The notes: a model not told the origin generated them from the letters alone. Counted from the stretch's first letter, positions 1 to 8,078 are shown. The stretch is DNA of 14,479 nucleotides from an uncultured Lachnospiraceae bacterium (GCA_945787485.1 CALZHV010000040.1:1-14479), one strand, 5' to 3'. Numbers and translations are program-made.

Positions 1-1
1 T

Positions 2-541
2 AGAGAACCGTTGGTACAGATAGATTTTGTAATTGAGTTATTTACCGAAGCAAAGAAAAGGGGAATCCATACATGCCTCGATACTTCAGGTGTAATGTTT
101 AGAAGAAATGAGCCTGCGGTATTTGAAAAATATGAAAGACTTGTAAAGGTTACAGATTTGGTGTTGTTTGATATAAAACACATTGATCCTGAGGAGCATA
201 TAAAGCTTACATCACAGCCATGCGATAACATTTTTGATTTCCTCAAGTTCTTAGATGAAAATGGTGTTGATATATGGATAAGACATGTGCTTGTGCCGGG
301 TATTACACTTATACCGGAATATTTGCAGAAGCTGGGAACATTTATTGCTCAGTTTAAACATATCAAAGCATTGGATGTTTTGCCATATCATTCAATGGCT
401 AAGAATAAATATAAAGAAATGGGTCTTGAGTATGTACTTGAGGATGTTCCGGATGCAACACAGGCGCAGGCAGTGGAAGCAAAAAATATAATTCTTGACG
501 CTATGAGAAAAGAAAGAAGAGCGATGGCTGAAGAAAAATAA
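2..541 (+). CDS. pflA: Pyruvate formate-lyase activating enzyme, 3' part only
   Basis: This is a radical-SAM enzyme that installs the glycyl radical on pyruvate formate-lyase, which splits pyruvate to formate and acetyl-CoA in anaerobes. The open frame runs in from the left edge, so the start and the N-terminal CxxxCxxC iron-sulphur motif lie outside the window. The visible 179 codons carry family landmarks: REPLVQIDF just inside the edge, HTCLDTSG, VLFDIKHIDPEEHIKLT, WIRHVLVPGIT and LPYHSMAKNKYKEMGLEY near the C-terminus. The in-frame Met or Leu codons near base 11 are internal, not real starts. The expected GGEP signature reads (x)REP here, with Arg in place of the second Gly. pflB would be expected nearby, outside the window. 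ddh follows after 26 bases. The assignment rests on motif recognition and is strong; related glycyl-radical activases are the main alternative. Confidence 0.92.
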   Translation, partial: REPLVQIDFVIELFTEAKKRGIHTCLDTSGVMFRRNEPAVFEKYERLVKVTDLVLFDIKHIDPEEHIKLTSQPCDNIFDFLKFLDENGVDIWIRHVLVPGITLIPEYLQKLGTFIAQFKHIKALDVLPYHSMAKNKYKEMGLEYVLEDVPDATQAQAVEAKNIILDAMRKERRAMAEEK

Positions 542-567
542 CATAAAATTTTGAGGAGTAATGCAAA

Positions 568-1551
568 ATGATAAAAGTAGGAATATTTGGATACGGAAAT
601 CTTGGAAAAGGAGTAGAATGTGCCGTAGCAAAGAATAAGGATATGGAATTGGTCGGAGTCTTTACAAGAAGAGACCCATCTACAGTTAAAGTGGCAACAG
701 AAGGTGTTAAAGTATATCATGAGGACAGCCTAAAGGATATGCAGGATGAAATTGATGTATTGATACTTTGCGGTGGTAGTGCAACTGATTTGCCGGAGCA
801 GACACCAAAGTATGCATCGATGTTTAACGTGGTAGACAGCTTTGATACACATGCACGTATACCTGAGCATTTTGCAAATGTTGATGAGGCTGCCGGAAAG
901 GCCGGCAAGACATGTGTAATTTCATGTGGTTGGGATCCGGGAATGTTTTCACTTAACAGATTATATGCAAATTGTATTTTGCCGGATGGTGTGGATTATA
1001 CATTCTGGGGAAAGGGTGTAAGCCAGGGACATTCAGATGCTGTACGCCGTATAGAAGGTGTAAAGGATTGCAGACAGTATACAATTCCTGTAGATGCTGC
1101 ACTCGATGCGGTAAGAGCCGGTAAGCAGCCTGAGCTTTCTACAAGAGATAAGCATACAAGAGAGTGCTTTGTAGTTGCATGCGAAGGTGCAGACCTTGAA
1201 AAAATTGAGTCTGAGATAAAGAATATGCCAAATTATTTTGCGGATTACAATACAACAGTTCATTTCATTACAGAGGAAGAGATGAAAGCAAATCACAGTG
1301 GCCTTCCACATGGCGGTAATGTTATTCGTACAGGTGTAACAGGAATGAACAATGAAAATACCCACGTTATAGAGTATAAGCTTACATTGGATTCAAATCC
1401 TGAATTTACAGGTTCCGTTCTTGCGGCATATGCCAGAGCTGTTGTTAGAATGAATAAGGAAGGACAGACAGGATGTAAAACTGTATTTGATATTGCACCT
1501 GCATACCTTTCGGAATTATCGGGAAGCGAATTGAGAGCTCATTTATTATAG
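568..1551 (+). CDS. ddh: meso-Diaminopimelate D-dehydrogenase
   Basis: This NADP-dependent enzyme reductively aminates L-2-amino-6-oxopimelate (tetrahydrodipicolinate) straight to meso-diaminopimelate, the one-step branch of lysine and peptidoglycan precursor synthesis; it is cytoplasmic. The 327-residue length fits the family. A Rossmann motif GYGNLG lies at residues 8-13. The substrate domain includes CGGSATDLPEQTP (68-80), SFDTHARIPEHF (91-102), CGWDPGMFSLNR (120-131), FWGKGVSQGHSDAVRRI (146-162) and LPHGG (246-250). Asp93, Asp123, Trp147, Thr172, Arg198 and His248 sit where I recall the Corynebacterium enzyme having its substrate contacts, one residue later in that protein. The start is set by GAGGAG at 553-558, 9 bases before the ATG; an earlier ATG at 561 is in another frame. 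It follows pflA by 26 bases, so co-transcription is likely. The identification is firm. Confidence 0.95.
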   Translation: MIKVGIFGYGNLGKGVECAVAKNKDMELVGVFTRRDPSTVKVATEGVKVYHEDSLKDMQDEIDVLILCGGSATDLPEQTPKYASMFNVVDSFDTHARIPEHFANVDEAAGKAGKTCVISCGWDPGMFSLNRLYANCILPDGVDYTFWGKGVSQGHSDAVRRIEGVKDCRQYTIPVDAALDAVRAGKQPELSTRDKHTRECFVVACEGADLEKIESEIKNMPNYFADYNTTVHFITEEEMKANHSGLPHGGNVIRTGVTGMNNENTHVIEYKLTLDSNPEFTGSVLAAYARAVVRMNKEGQTGCKTVFDIAPAYLSELSGSELRAHLL

Positions 1552-1627
1552 ATTTAATTTTAATACGCATAAAACAAAATATATGAAATAAACATTAAAA
1601 AAGAACTTAGCATATTATAGGTAAATT

Positions 1628-2299
1628 ATGTCAAAAAAGAAGCTTTTTATTAAAATTGCTATTTTTCTAATGTTGATGTTTGTGGTACTTGTTTTATGGA
1701 TGAAATCAAATTATTCTAAAGCAAGAGAAAAGATAATCGCAATTGATATAGGTCATGGAGGAAATGATCCGGGAAAAGTCAGTGCCGATTCAGTGAAAGA
1801 AAAGGATATTAATTTATCAATAGGCTTAGAACTTGAAAAAGAATTGCTTGCAAGAGGATATAAAGTTATTTTGACAAGACGAACAGATATGAATCTTGCA
1901 GATGCTACTTCAGGTAATATGAAAAGCTCTGATATGAGAAACAGGGTAAAGCTGATAAATGATACGCATCCTGATATTATGATTAGTATACATCAGAACA
2001 GTTTTCCTGACGAAAGTGTAAAAGGAGCGCAGGCTTTTTATCAAATTAATTCGGATGAAGGAAAAAAACTTGCAGAGCTTCTACAAAGTAACATGATAAA
2101 GAAAGTTGATAATACAAACAAGAGAAAAGCAAAAGAAAGCTCGTCTTATTACATTATCAAAAACACGGATTGTCCAAGTGTTATTTTGGAATGTGGATTT
2201 TTAAGTAATAAAAAGGAATGTGCAAATTTACAGAATGAACAATATCAAAGGGAAATTGCTATTGCAATAGCTGATGCGGTTGATGAGTATTTTAATTAA
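1628..2299 (+). CDS. cwlD: N-acetylmuramoyl-L-alanine amidase, CwlD-like, membrane-anchored
   Basis: This is an Amidase_3 zinc hydrolase that cuts the bond between muramic acid and the stem peptide. CwlD in spore formers prepares cortex peptidoglycan for muramic-delta-lactam formation. The protein has 223 residues: a short basic N-terminus, one hydrophobic segment at about 7-25 (uncleaved anchor or signal), then the catalytic domain. The expected zinc and catalytic residues are present: His43 in DIGHGG, Glu58 in VKEKDINLS, His122 in MISIHQNSF and Glu188 in VILECGFLSN. There are no SH3, LysM or CWB repeats, which suits CwlD rather than a housekeeping autolysin. An in-frame stop at 1622-1624 makes the ATG at 1628 the first possible start. 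Its Shine-Dalgarno (taggt at 1618-1622) is unusually weak for this window, suggesting low translation. The amidase call is strong; the CwlD subfamily is inferred from length and layout. Confidence 0.85.
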   Translation: MSKKKLFIKIAIFLMLMFVVLVLWMKSNYSKAREKIIAIDIGHGGNDPGKVSADSVKEKDINLSIGLELEKELLARGYKVILTRRTDMNLADATSGNMKSSDMRNRVKLINDTHPDIMISIHQNSFPDESVKGAQAFYQINSDEGKKLAELLQSNMIKKVDNTNKRKAKESSSYYIIKNTDCPSVILECGFLSNKKECANLQNEQYQREIAIAIADAVDEYFN

Positions 2300-2377
2300 A
2301 GAGTAAACAATGAAAATTTGTAAACAGTGTTGAAATGAAGTTGCCTTAGAGTATTAATGTAAAAACAGTATATTTTG

Positions 2378-2410
2378 CAAAAGCCTCCCGCAAATACAGG
2401 GAGGCTTTTG
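2378..2410 (+). terminator. Rho-independent terminator after the amidase gene
   Basis: A perfect 12-bp stem (CAAAAGCCTCCC with GGGAGGCTTTTG) and a 9-base loop lie about 80 bases downstream of the amidase stop. T-rich sequence follows, including two adjacent copies of TTTTGTATAA (2406-2425). The A and T runs at the stem base mean it could work in both directions. Confidence 0.9.
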
Positions 2411-2459
2411 TATAATTTTGTATAATTATAATATGGAAAAAACTAAATTAAAAGAAAAT

Positions 2460-2473
2460 AGAACAAACATTCG
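2460..2473. promoter_or_regulatory. Possible degenerate LexA (SOS) box upstream of uvrB
   Basis: AGAACAAACATTCG matches the Bacillus-type SOS consensus CGAACRNRYGTTYC at 11 of 14 positions, with GAAC intact and GTTC changed to ATTC. It ends 9 bases before the predicted -35. uvrB is a classic SOS gene, so the position is sensible, but the right half-site is damaged and sequence this AT-rich gives chance matches. Confidence 0.25.
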
Positions 2474-2482
2474 ATAAAAGTG

Positions 2483-2511
2483 TGTACATTTATTATTTTA
2501 TGTGGTAAAAT
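2483..2511 (+). promoter_or_regulatory. Predicted sigma-A promoter for uvrB
   Basis: TGTACA at 2483-2488 serves as -35, then 17 bases, then TAAAAT at 2506-2511 as -10. A TGG immediately before the -10 gives an extended -10. It lies between the amidase terminator and uvrB and would give a leader of roughly 65 bases. The prediction is from consensus match only. Confidence 0.55.
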
Positions 2512-2581
2512 ACGAATAGTTTGTAACAAATAAAGTGTAATAATTGAGAAAATGTAGATTTTATTGCAAGGAGATTTTTAG

Positions 2582-4576
2582 ATGGGCGAATTTAAATTGC
2601 ATTCACCATATGGTCCGACCGGAGACCAGCCGGAAGCAATAGATAAACTTGTAAAAGGCTTTAAAGAAGGCAAGCATTGTCAGACATTGCTCGGTGTTAC
2701 AGGCTCAGGTAAGACTTTTACCATGGCAAATGTTATTGCGGCTATTAACAAACCTACTATTATTATTTCTCATAATAAAACATTGGCAGCTCAGCTTTAC
2801 GGAGAAATGAAAGAATTTTTTCCGGAGAATGCGGTTGAGTATTTTGTGTCTTATTATGATTATTACCAGCCTGAAGCATATGTACCCTCCACTGATACCT
2901 ATATAGCAAAGGATTCATCCATAAATGATGAAATAGATAAGATGCGACACAGTGCGACGGCTTCACTTATTGAAAGAAAGGATACGATAGTTGTTTCGTC
3001 GGTTTCCTGTATATATGGTATTGGAGCGCCGGAAGATTATAAATCTATGATGCTTACCTTGAGAGCAGGTGCCGTGATTGACAGAGATGATGTCATAAGA
3101 CAGCTTGTTGATATACAATATACAAGAAATGATATGGATTTCGGAAGAGGTAATTTCCGTGTAAAAGGAGATATCGTTGATATTCTACCTGTATCTACCT
3201 TTGAAGATGGTGTTCGTGTAGAATTCTTTGGAGATGAAATCGACAGAATTGTAGAATTTGATCCTTTAACAGGAGAGATAAAACGCTCGCTTTCCTTTGT
3301 GTGTATATTTCCTGCTTCACATTATGTTGTATCAGAAGAAAAGCTTAAGGAAGCGTTAGTTGAGATAAAGGAAGAGCTGGATGACAGAGTTGCTTATTTT
3401 AAAGCAAATGATAAATTGCTTGAGGCACAGCGGATATCTGAAAGAACGGAATTTGATATAGAAATGCTAAGGGAAACAGGCTTTTGTTCAGGAGTAGAAA
3501 ATTATTCGCGTATTTTAGCCGGACTTGAGCCGGGGGCGACACCAAATACATTGCTTCGATTTTTTGGAGATGATTATTTAATTATTATAGATGAGTCACA
3601 TATTACTTTGCCTCAGATACGAGGAATGTATGCCGGAGACAGAGCGAGAAAGACGACTCTTGTAGATTATGGCTTTAGACTACCATCAGCGCTTGATAAC
3701 AGACCTCTTAATTTTGATGAATTTGAGGCACATGTAGATAAAATTCTGTTTGTATCTGCAACTCCTTCCGATTACGAGAAGGAGCATGAAGAAAACCGTG
3801 CAGAGCAGATAATAAGACCTACGGGATTGCTTGATCCGATGATTGACGTTCGACCTGTTGAAGGACAGGTTGATGACCTTGTTGCGGAGGTTAACAAGGA
3901 GGTTGCAAAGGGAAATAAAATACTTGTTACGACATTAACTAAGCGTATGGCAGAAGATTTGACGGATTATATGAGGCAGCTTGATATTAAGGTTAAATAT
4001 TTACATTCTGACATAGATACCCTTGAAAGATTGGAGATAGTAAGAGACCTTCGCATGGGTGTGTTTGATGTCCTTGTCGGCATTAATCTTTTAAGAGAGG
4101 GATTGGATATACCGGAGATTACTCTTGTAGCTATTCTTGATGCAGATAAAGAAGGCTTCTTAAGGTCGGAAACATCCCTTGTGCAGACTATCGGACGTGC
4201 TGCCAGAAATGTGGATGGACACGTTATAATGTATGCTGATACCGTTACAAAATCCATGAAAGCGGCAATTGATGAGACGAACAGAAGACGTGCAATACAG
4301 GATGAGTACAATAAGGCAAATGGTATAACACCACAGAGTATTAAGAAGGATATTCGTGATGTTATAAGTATAGAGGTGGATTCAGACGACCAAAAGACTA
4401 TGGCTAAAAAAGAAAAGGATCCGGAATCCATGACAAAGAAGGAACTAAATGATGAGATTGCCAAGCTTACAAAACGAATGAACAAAGCTGCTACTGAGCT
4501 TAATTTTGAGGTGGCTGCAGAACTTAGGGATGAGATTAAGGAATTAAAAATAATTTTGCGTGATTATGATAAGTAA
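2582..4576 (+). CDS. uvrB: UvrABC system protein B
   Basis: UvrB is the damage-verifying helicase-like subunit of nucleotide excision repair. UvrA loads it on lesions, and it recruits UvrC for incision. The 664-residue length is normal. Visible landmarks in order are Walker A GVTGSGKT (38-45), the Tyr-rich beta-hairpin region YYDYYQPEAYVPSTDTY (91-107) that inserts between strands, the Walker B DESH (337-340), helicase motif VI TIGRAARN (536-543), and a C-terminal UVR coiled-coil motif (about 622-657) that contacts UvrC. The start is set by AAGGAG at 2568-2573, 8 bases before the ATG. The gene heads a cluster with a small membrane-protein gene and uvrA on the same strand. Its own promoter and a possible SOS box lie upstream. 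All key motifs look intact, and the identification is essentially certain. Confidence 0.99.
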   Translation: MGEFKLHSPYGPTGDQPEAIDKLVKGFKEGKHCQTLLGVTGSGKTFTMANVIAAINKPTIIISHNKTLAAQLYGEMKEFFPENAVEYFVSYYDYYQPEAYVPSTDTYIAKDSSINDEIDKMRHSATASLIERKDTIVVSSVSCIYGIGAPEDYKSMMLTLRAGAVIDRDDVIRQLVDIQYTRNDMDFGRGNFRVKGDIVDILPVSTFEDGVRVEFFGDEIDRIVEFDPLTGEIKRSLSFVCIFPASHYVVSEEKLKEALVEIKEELDDRVAYFKANDKLLEAQRISERTEFDIEMLRETGFCSGVENYSRILAGLEPGATPNTLLRFFGDDYLIIIDESHITLPQIRGMYAGDRARKTTLVDYGFRLPSALDNRPLNFDEFEAHVDKILFVSATPSDYEKEHEENRAEQIIRPTGLLDPMIDVRPVEGQVDDLVAEVNKEVAKGNKILVTTLTKRMAEDLTDYMRQLDIKVKYLHSDIDTLERLEIVRDLRMGVFDVLVGINLLREGLDIPEITLVAILDADKEGFLRSETSLVQTIGRAARNVDGHVIMYADTVTKSMKAAIDETNRRRAIQDEYNKANGITPQSIKKDIRDVISIEVDSDDQKTMAKKEKDPESMTKKELNDEIAKLTKRMNKAATELNFEVAAELRDEIKELKIILRDYDK

Positions 4577-4592
4577 AATGTTGTATACTATA

Positions 4593-4610
4593 TATAATCG
4601 CAAGATTATA
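4593..4610 (+). other. GCAA-capped RNA hairpin between uvrB and the small gene
   Basis: A perfect 7-bp stem (TATAATC with GATTATA) is closed by a GCAA tetraloop of the stable GNRA class. It starts 16 bases after the uvrB stop. No T-run follows, so a strong terminator is unlikely; it could be a pause, processing or stabilising element. The stem is AT-rich and may be fortuitous. Confidence 0.35.
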
Positions 4611-4685
4611 ATAGTTTATCATAGTAAAACTTGGAAAAAGGTATGTAAAGTCCCTTATGGGCAGATGTGAAAAGGAGGAAGAAAA

Positions 4686-5081
4686 ATGATAAGAGAAGAA
4701 ATGGCAGCAGAAATAGCATTGCGTACAGATCTTCCGTTGGAGGAGGTAGAGGAAGTTTTAGATGAAGAAGATATTATGTTCCTCGAAGAAGAAAGAAGAA
4801 GAAAGAAAACAACAGCAATTTGTGTAATAGGTGGTGTAATTGTAGTGACTGTTGCAGCAGTTGCCGTAATTTACTATCTTGACAAAAAAGAGAAAATTAA
4901 TGTCAGACAGACAGTTGATACATGCAAGGATAGAATATCTGAAAAATGTCAGAAACCATTGGCATCAGTAAAGGATAAATTCAGCGGTAAGTGTCCGTGC
5001 AGCCCTTGTGCATGCAAGGCTCATATGGATGCATTTAAAACCTTTATCCTTGATAAGATAATCAGCTGTTGTGGCAAGTAA
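4686..5081 (+). CDS. Small single-pass membrane protein with Cys-rich tail, unknown function
   Basis: I do not recognise this 131-residue protein. It has three parts. Residues 1-41 are highly charged and acidic to basic; the opening (REEMAAEIALRTDLPLEEVEE) loosely recalls the N-terminal helices of HU-type proteins, but no DNA-binding arm follows. Residues 43-65 form one clear membrane segment (VIGGVIVVTVAAVAVIYY). Residues 66-131 are soluble, with eight cysteines, four in the cluster CPCSPCAC (103-110) and a CC pair at 128-129, which could bind metal or form disulphides. A strong AAAGGAGG (4671-4678) 7 bases before the ATG supports translation. It sits 109 bases after uvrB and 54 before uvrA on the same strand, so it is probably in the same transcript. 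A role in repair is not shown by the sequence. The gene is probably real; its function is unknown. Confidence 0.8.
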   Translation: MIREEMAAEIALRTDLPLEEVEEVLDEEDIMFLEEERRRKKTTAICVIGGVIVVTVAAVAVIYYLDKKEKINVRQTVDTCKDRISEKCQKPLASVKDKFSGKCPCSPCACKAHMDAFKTFILDKIISCCGK

Positions 5082-5135
5082 AACAGCAAAAAAACAATTG
5101 GCTTTAATGTCGATTGATGAAACCGGAGTAATAAA

Positions 5136-7967
5136 ATGAGCGAACACAAGTATATAACAATTAAGGGTGCAAAAGAACATAATTTAAAGAATATAGACAT
5201 AAAGATTCCAAGAGATGAATTCGTGGTATTAACGGGACTCTCAGGCTCGGGTAAGTCATCTTTGGCATTTGATACAATATATGCAGAAGGACAAAGAAAG
5301 TATATGGAGTCTCTTTCTTCATATGCCAGACAGTTTTTGGGGCTTGCGGACAAACCGGATGTTGAAAAAATAGAAGGCTTGTCACCATCAATATCAATTG
5401 ACCAGAAATCGACTAACAGAAATCCGCGTTCAACAGTTGGAACTGTTACGGAAATTTATGATTATCTCAGATTGTTATATGCAAGAGTGGGCATTCCGCA
5501 TTGTCCAAAATGTGGAAAGGAAATTATGCGTCAGACTGTTGACCAGATGACGGATGAGATAATGAAGCTTCCTGAGAGAACAAAATTTCAGGTGCTGGCT
5601 CCTGTTGTAAAAGGCAGAAAGGGAGAACATGTCAAATTGCTTGATCAGGCGAGAAGAAGCGGATTTGCAAGAGCAATTATTGACGGCAGCCTTTATGACC
5701 TTAGCGAAGATATCAAGCTTGACAAAAATAAAAAGCATAACATCGATATCGTAATTGACAGACTGGCAATTAAGGAAGGACTCGAAAGCCGTCTCACCGG
5801 TTCAATAGAAATAGCTTTGAAAATGGCTGAAGGAATTTTGAAAATAGATGTTATTGACGGGGAAACAATGACATTTTCGGAAAGTTTTTCGTGCCCTGAC
5901 TGCAACGAAAGCATTGATGAGATAGAACCCCGTAGTTTTTCGTTTAACAATCCGTTTGGCGCATGTCCATGTTGTACAGGATTGGGCTTCAAAAGTGAAT
6001 TTGATATTGACCTTATGATTCCTGACAAAAAGCTGTCACTTAACGAGGGGGCAATTTCAGTAATGGGATGGCAGTCAAGTAGTGACAAAAAAAGCTATAC
6101 GCATGCCATTCTGGTCGCTTTATCAGAAGAGTATGGTTTCTCGCTTGATACACCGTTTGGGAAGCTGAGTGACAAAGCTAAAGATATAATATTGTACGGA
6201 ACAAGAGGCAAGAAAATAAAAGTTATATACCAGGGTGTATACGGCGGCAATGTCCATATGGTTGATTTTGGAGGACTTGTTGACAATGTCAACAGAAGAT
6301 ACAAAGAAACTTCTTCGGAGGTAATGAAGCAGGAATACGAGGAATATATGTCGATTATTCCTTGTGAGGAGTGTCACGGGAAAAGACTTAAAGCTACTTC
6401 GCTTGCAGTTACGGTAGCTGACAAAAATATATCTGAAATAACAGAAATGTCTATAAAGAAGCTGCATGAGTTTTTTAAAGACATTCAGCTTACGGAAAGA
6501 CAGCTTAAAATAGGCGACCTTATAATAAAAGAAATAAAATCAAGAGTAGGATTCCTTATGAATGTTGGGCTTGATTATCTTACACTTGCCAGAGCAACAG
6601 GCTCATTGTCGGGTGGCGAAGCTCAGCGAATCAGACTTGCAACACAGATTGGTTCGGGGCTTGTGGGTGTAGCTTATATTCTTGATGAGCCAAGTATCGG
6701 ACTTCATCAGAGAGATAATGACAAGCTTATTGCAACTTTAAAGAGACTAAGAGACCTGGGAAATACACTTATTGTTGTTGAGCATGATGAAGATACAATG
6801 TTTGCGGCAGACCATATTGTTGACATAGGACCGGGTGCCGGTTCAAACGGTGGAGAAGTAGTTGCTCAGGGAACAGTTGAGGATATAATTAATTGTCCGG
6901 CATCTATTACAGGTGATTATCTGAGCGGAAGAAAAAAGATACCTGTACCTGAGATAAGACAAAAACCGACAGGATATATAGAAGTTAAAGGAGCCAGACA
7001 GAATAACTTAAAGAATATAGATGTACAATTTCCGCTTGGTATCATGACATGTGTTACCGGAGTATCAGGTTCGGGAAAGAGTTCTTTAGTGAATGAAATA
7101 CTTTATAAGACACTTGCCAAAGAACTTAACAGAGCGAAAACAAAGCCGGGAGATCATGATAAGATAACCGGATTGGAGCAATTGGATAAGGTTATTAATA
7201 TAGACCAGTCGCCTATAGGTCGAACACCTCGTTCAAATCCTGCAACATATACGGGCGTTTTTGATTTGATACGTGACTTGTTTGCAGGAACGAAGGATGC
7301 AAAGGCTATGGGTTACAATAAAGGAAGATTTTCTTTTAATATACCGGGTGGTCGTTGCGAAGCGTGTAAAGGCGATGGTATAATTAAAATAGAAATGCAT
7401 TTCCTGGCAGATGTATATGTTCCTTGTGAGGTTTGCGGGGGTAAGAGATACAACAGAGAAACACTTGAAGTAAAATACAAGGGCAAGAATATATACGATG
7501 TCTTAGACATGACTGTTGATGAAGCATGCGAATTTTTTGAAAATGTACCTTCAATTTTGAGAAAAATATCAACGCTTAAGGATGTTGGACTCGGGTACAT
7601 TAAGCTCGGTCAGCCGTCTACAACTTTGTCGGGTGGCGAAGCACAGCGAATCAAGCTTGCAACAGAGCTTAGCAAAAGAAGTACCGGCAAGACAATCTAT
7701 GTTTTAGATGAACCGACAACGGGACTTCATTTTGCAGATGTTCATCGATTGGTTGATATTCTTAAGAAGCTTACGGAGGGTGGAAATACAGTTGTTGTAA
7801 TTGAACATAACCTTGATGTGATTAAGGTTGCCGATTATATCATTGATATAGGACCTGAAGGTGGCGACGGCGGAGGTACTGTAATTGCAAAGGGTACTCC
7901 GGAAGAAATAACAAAAGAAAAACAGTCATATACAGGAAAGTACTTAAAAAAGTATCTGAATAGATAA
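5136..7967 (+). CDS. uvrA: UvrABC system protein A
   Basis: UvrA is the ABC-type ATPase dimer that first senses bulky DNA damage and hands it to UvrB. The 943 residues match the usual size. Both nucleotide-binding domains are complete: Walker A GLSGSGKS (34-41) and GVSGSGKS (642-649), and ABC signatures LSGGEAQR (491-498 and 831-838), followed by LDEPSIGLH and LDEPTTGLH Walker B stretches. Two zinc modules are intact: C253/C256/C277/C280, and C741/C744/C764/C767 with 19 residues between the pairs, the second contacting DNA. The start is set by GGAG at 5125-5128 ahead of the ATG. It is the third gene of the uvrB cluster; a 13-bp repeat array and a terminator follow. No anomaly is seen, and the identification is essentially certain. 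Confidence 0.99.
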   Translation: MSEHKYITIKGAKEHNLKNIDIKIPRDEFVVLTGLSGSGKSSLAFDTIYAEGQRKYMESLSSYARQFLGLADKPDVEKIEGLSPSISIDQKSTNRNPRSTVGTVTEIYDYLRLLYARVGIPHCPKCGKEIMRQTVDQMTDEIMKLPERTKFQVLAPVVKGRKGEHVKLLDQARRSGFARAIIDGSLYDLSEDIKLDKNKKHNIDIVIDRLAIKEGLESRLTGSIEIALKMAEGILKIDVIDGETMTFSESFSCPDCNESIDEIEPRSFSFNNPFGACPCCTGLGFKSEFDIDLMIPDKKLSLNEGAISVMGWQSSSDKKSYTHAILVALSEEYGFSLDTPFGKLSDKAKDIILYGTRGKKIKVIYQGVYGGNVHMVDFGGLVDNVNRRYKETSSEVMKQEYEEYMSIIPCEECHGKRLKATSLAVTVADKNISEITEMSIKKLHEFFKDIQLTERQLKIGDLIIKEIKSRVGFLMNVGLDYLTLARATGSLSGGEAQRIRLATQIGSGLVGVAYILDEPSIGLHQRDNDKLIATLKRLRDLGNTLIVVEHDEDTMFAADHIVDIGPGAGSNGGEVVAQGTVEDIINCPASITGDYLSGRKKIPVPEIRQKPTGYIEVKGARQNNLKNIDVQFPLGIMTCVTGVSGSGKSSLVNEILYKTLAKELNRAKTKPGDHDKITGLEQLDKVINIDQSPIGRTPRSNPATYTGVFDLIRDLFAGTKDAKAMGYNKGRFSFNIPGGRCEACKGDGIIKIEMHFLADVYVPCEVCGGKRYNRETLEVKYKGKNIYDVLDMTVDEACEFFENVPSILRKISTLKDVGLGYIKLGQPSTTLSGGEAQRIKLATELSKRSTGKTIYVLDEPTTGLHFADVHRLVDILKKLTEGGNTVVVIEHNLDVIKVADYIIDIGPEGGDGGGTVIAKGTPEEITKEKQSYTGKYLKKYLNR

Positions 7968-8000
7968 CAAAGCAGGAAAAACTAAAACAAAAAAGTAAAG

Positions 8001-8078
8001 CATAATACTGACGCATAATATTAAAACATAATACTAAACGATAATACTAAACCATATTATTAAACCATAATACAAAAA
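8001..8078. repeat. 13-bp tandem repeat array, six clear copies
   Basis: Six head-to-tail units of exactly 13 bases have the consensus CATAATACTAAAC and begin at 8001, 8014, 8027, 8040, 8053 and 8066. Matches to consensus are 10, 11, 13, 12, 11 and 11 of 13. In-phase weaker copies extend left (7975-8000) and right (8079-8104). The array lies between the uvrA stop and its terminator and has no coding sequence. It looks like a minisatellite; a protein-binding role is possible but unproven. Confidence 0.85.

Noticed and set aside
1584..1618. Sporulation sigma-E or sigma-G promoter for cwlD (TGAAATA ... CATATTAT)
   Set aside because: The spacing is wrong for both sigma factors, and the -10 would place the transcript start at the ATG.
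2406..2425. TTTTGTATAA tandem pair as an operator
   Set aside because: It overlaps the terminator tail and is simple AT-rich sequence; more likely the T-tract and a chance duplication.
3967..4485. Antisense open frame of 172 codons inside uvrB
   Set aside because: It lies wholly inside uvrB, whose motifs are unambiguous, and shows no recognisable domain. Serine-rich translation is typical of an antisense shadow.
5693..6088. Antisense open frame of 131 codons inside uvrA
   Set aside because: It overlaps the conserved zinc module of uvrA, has Ser/Leu-rich shadow composition and no domain.
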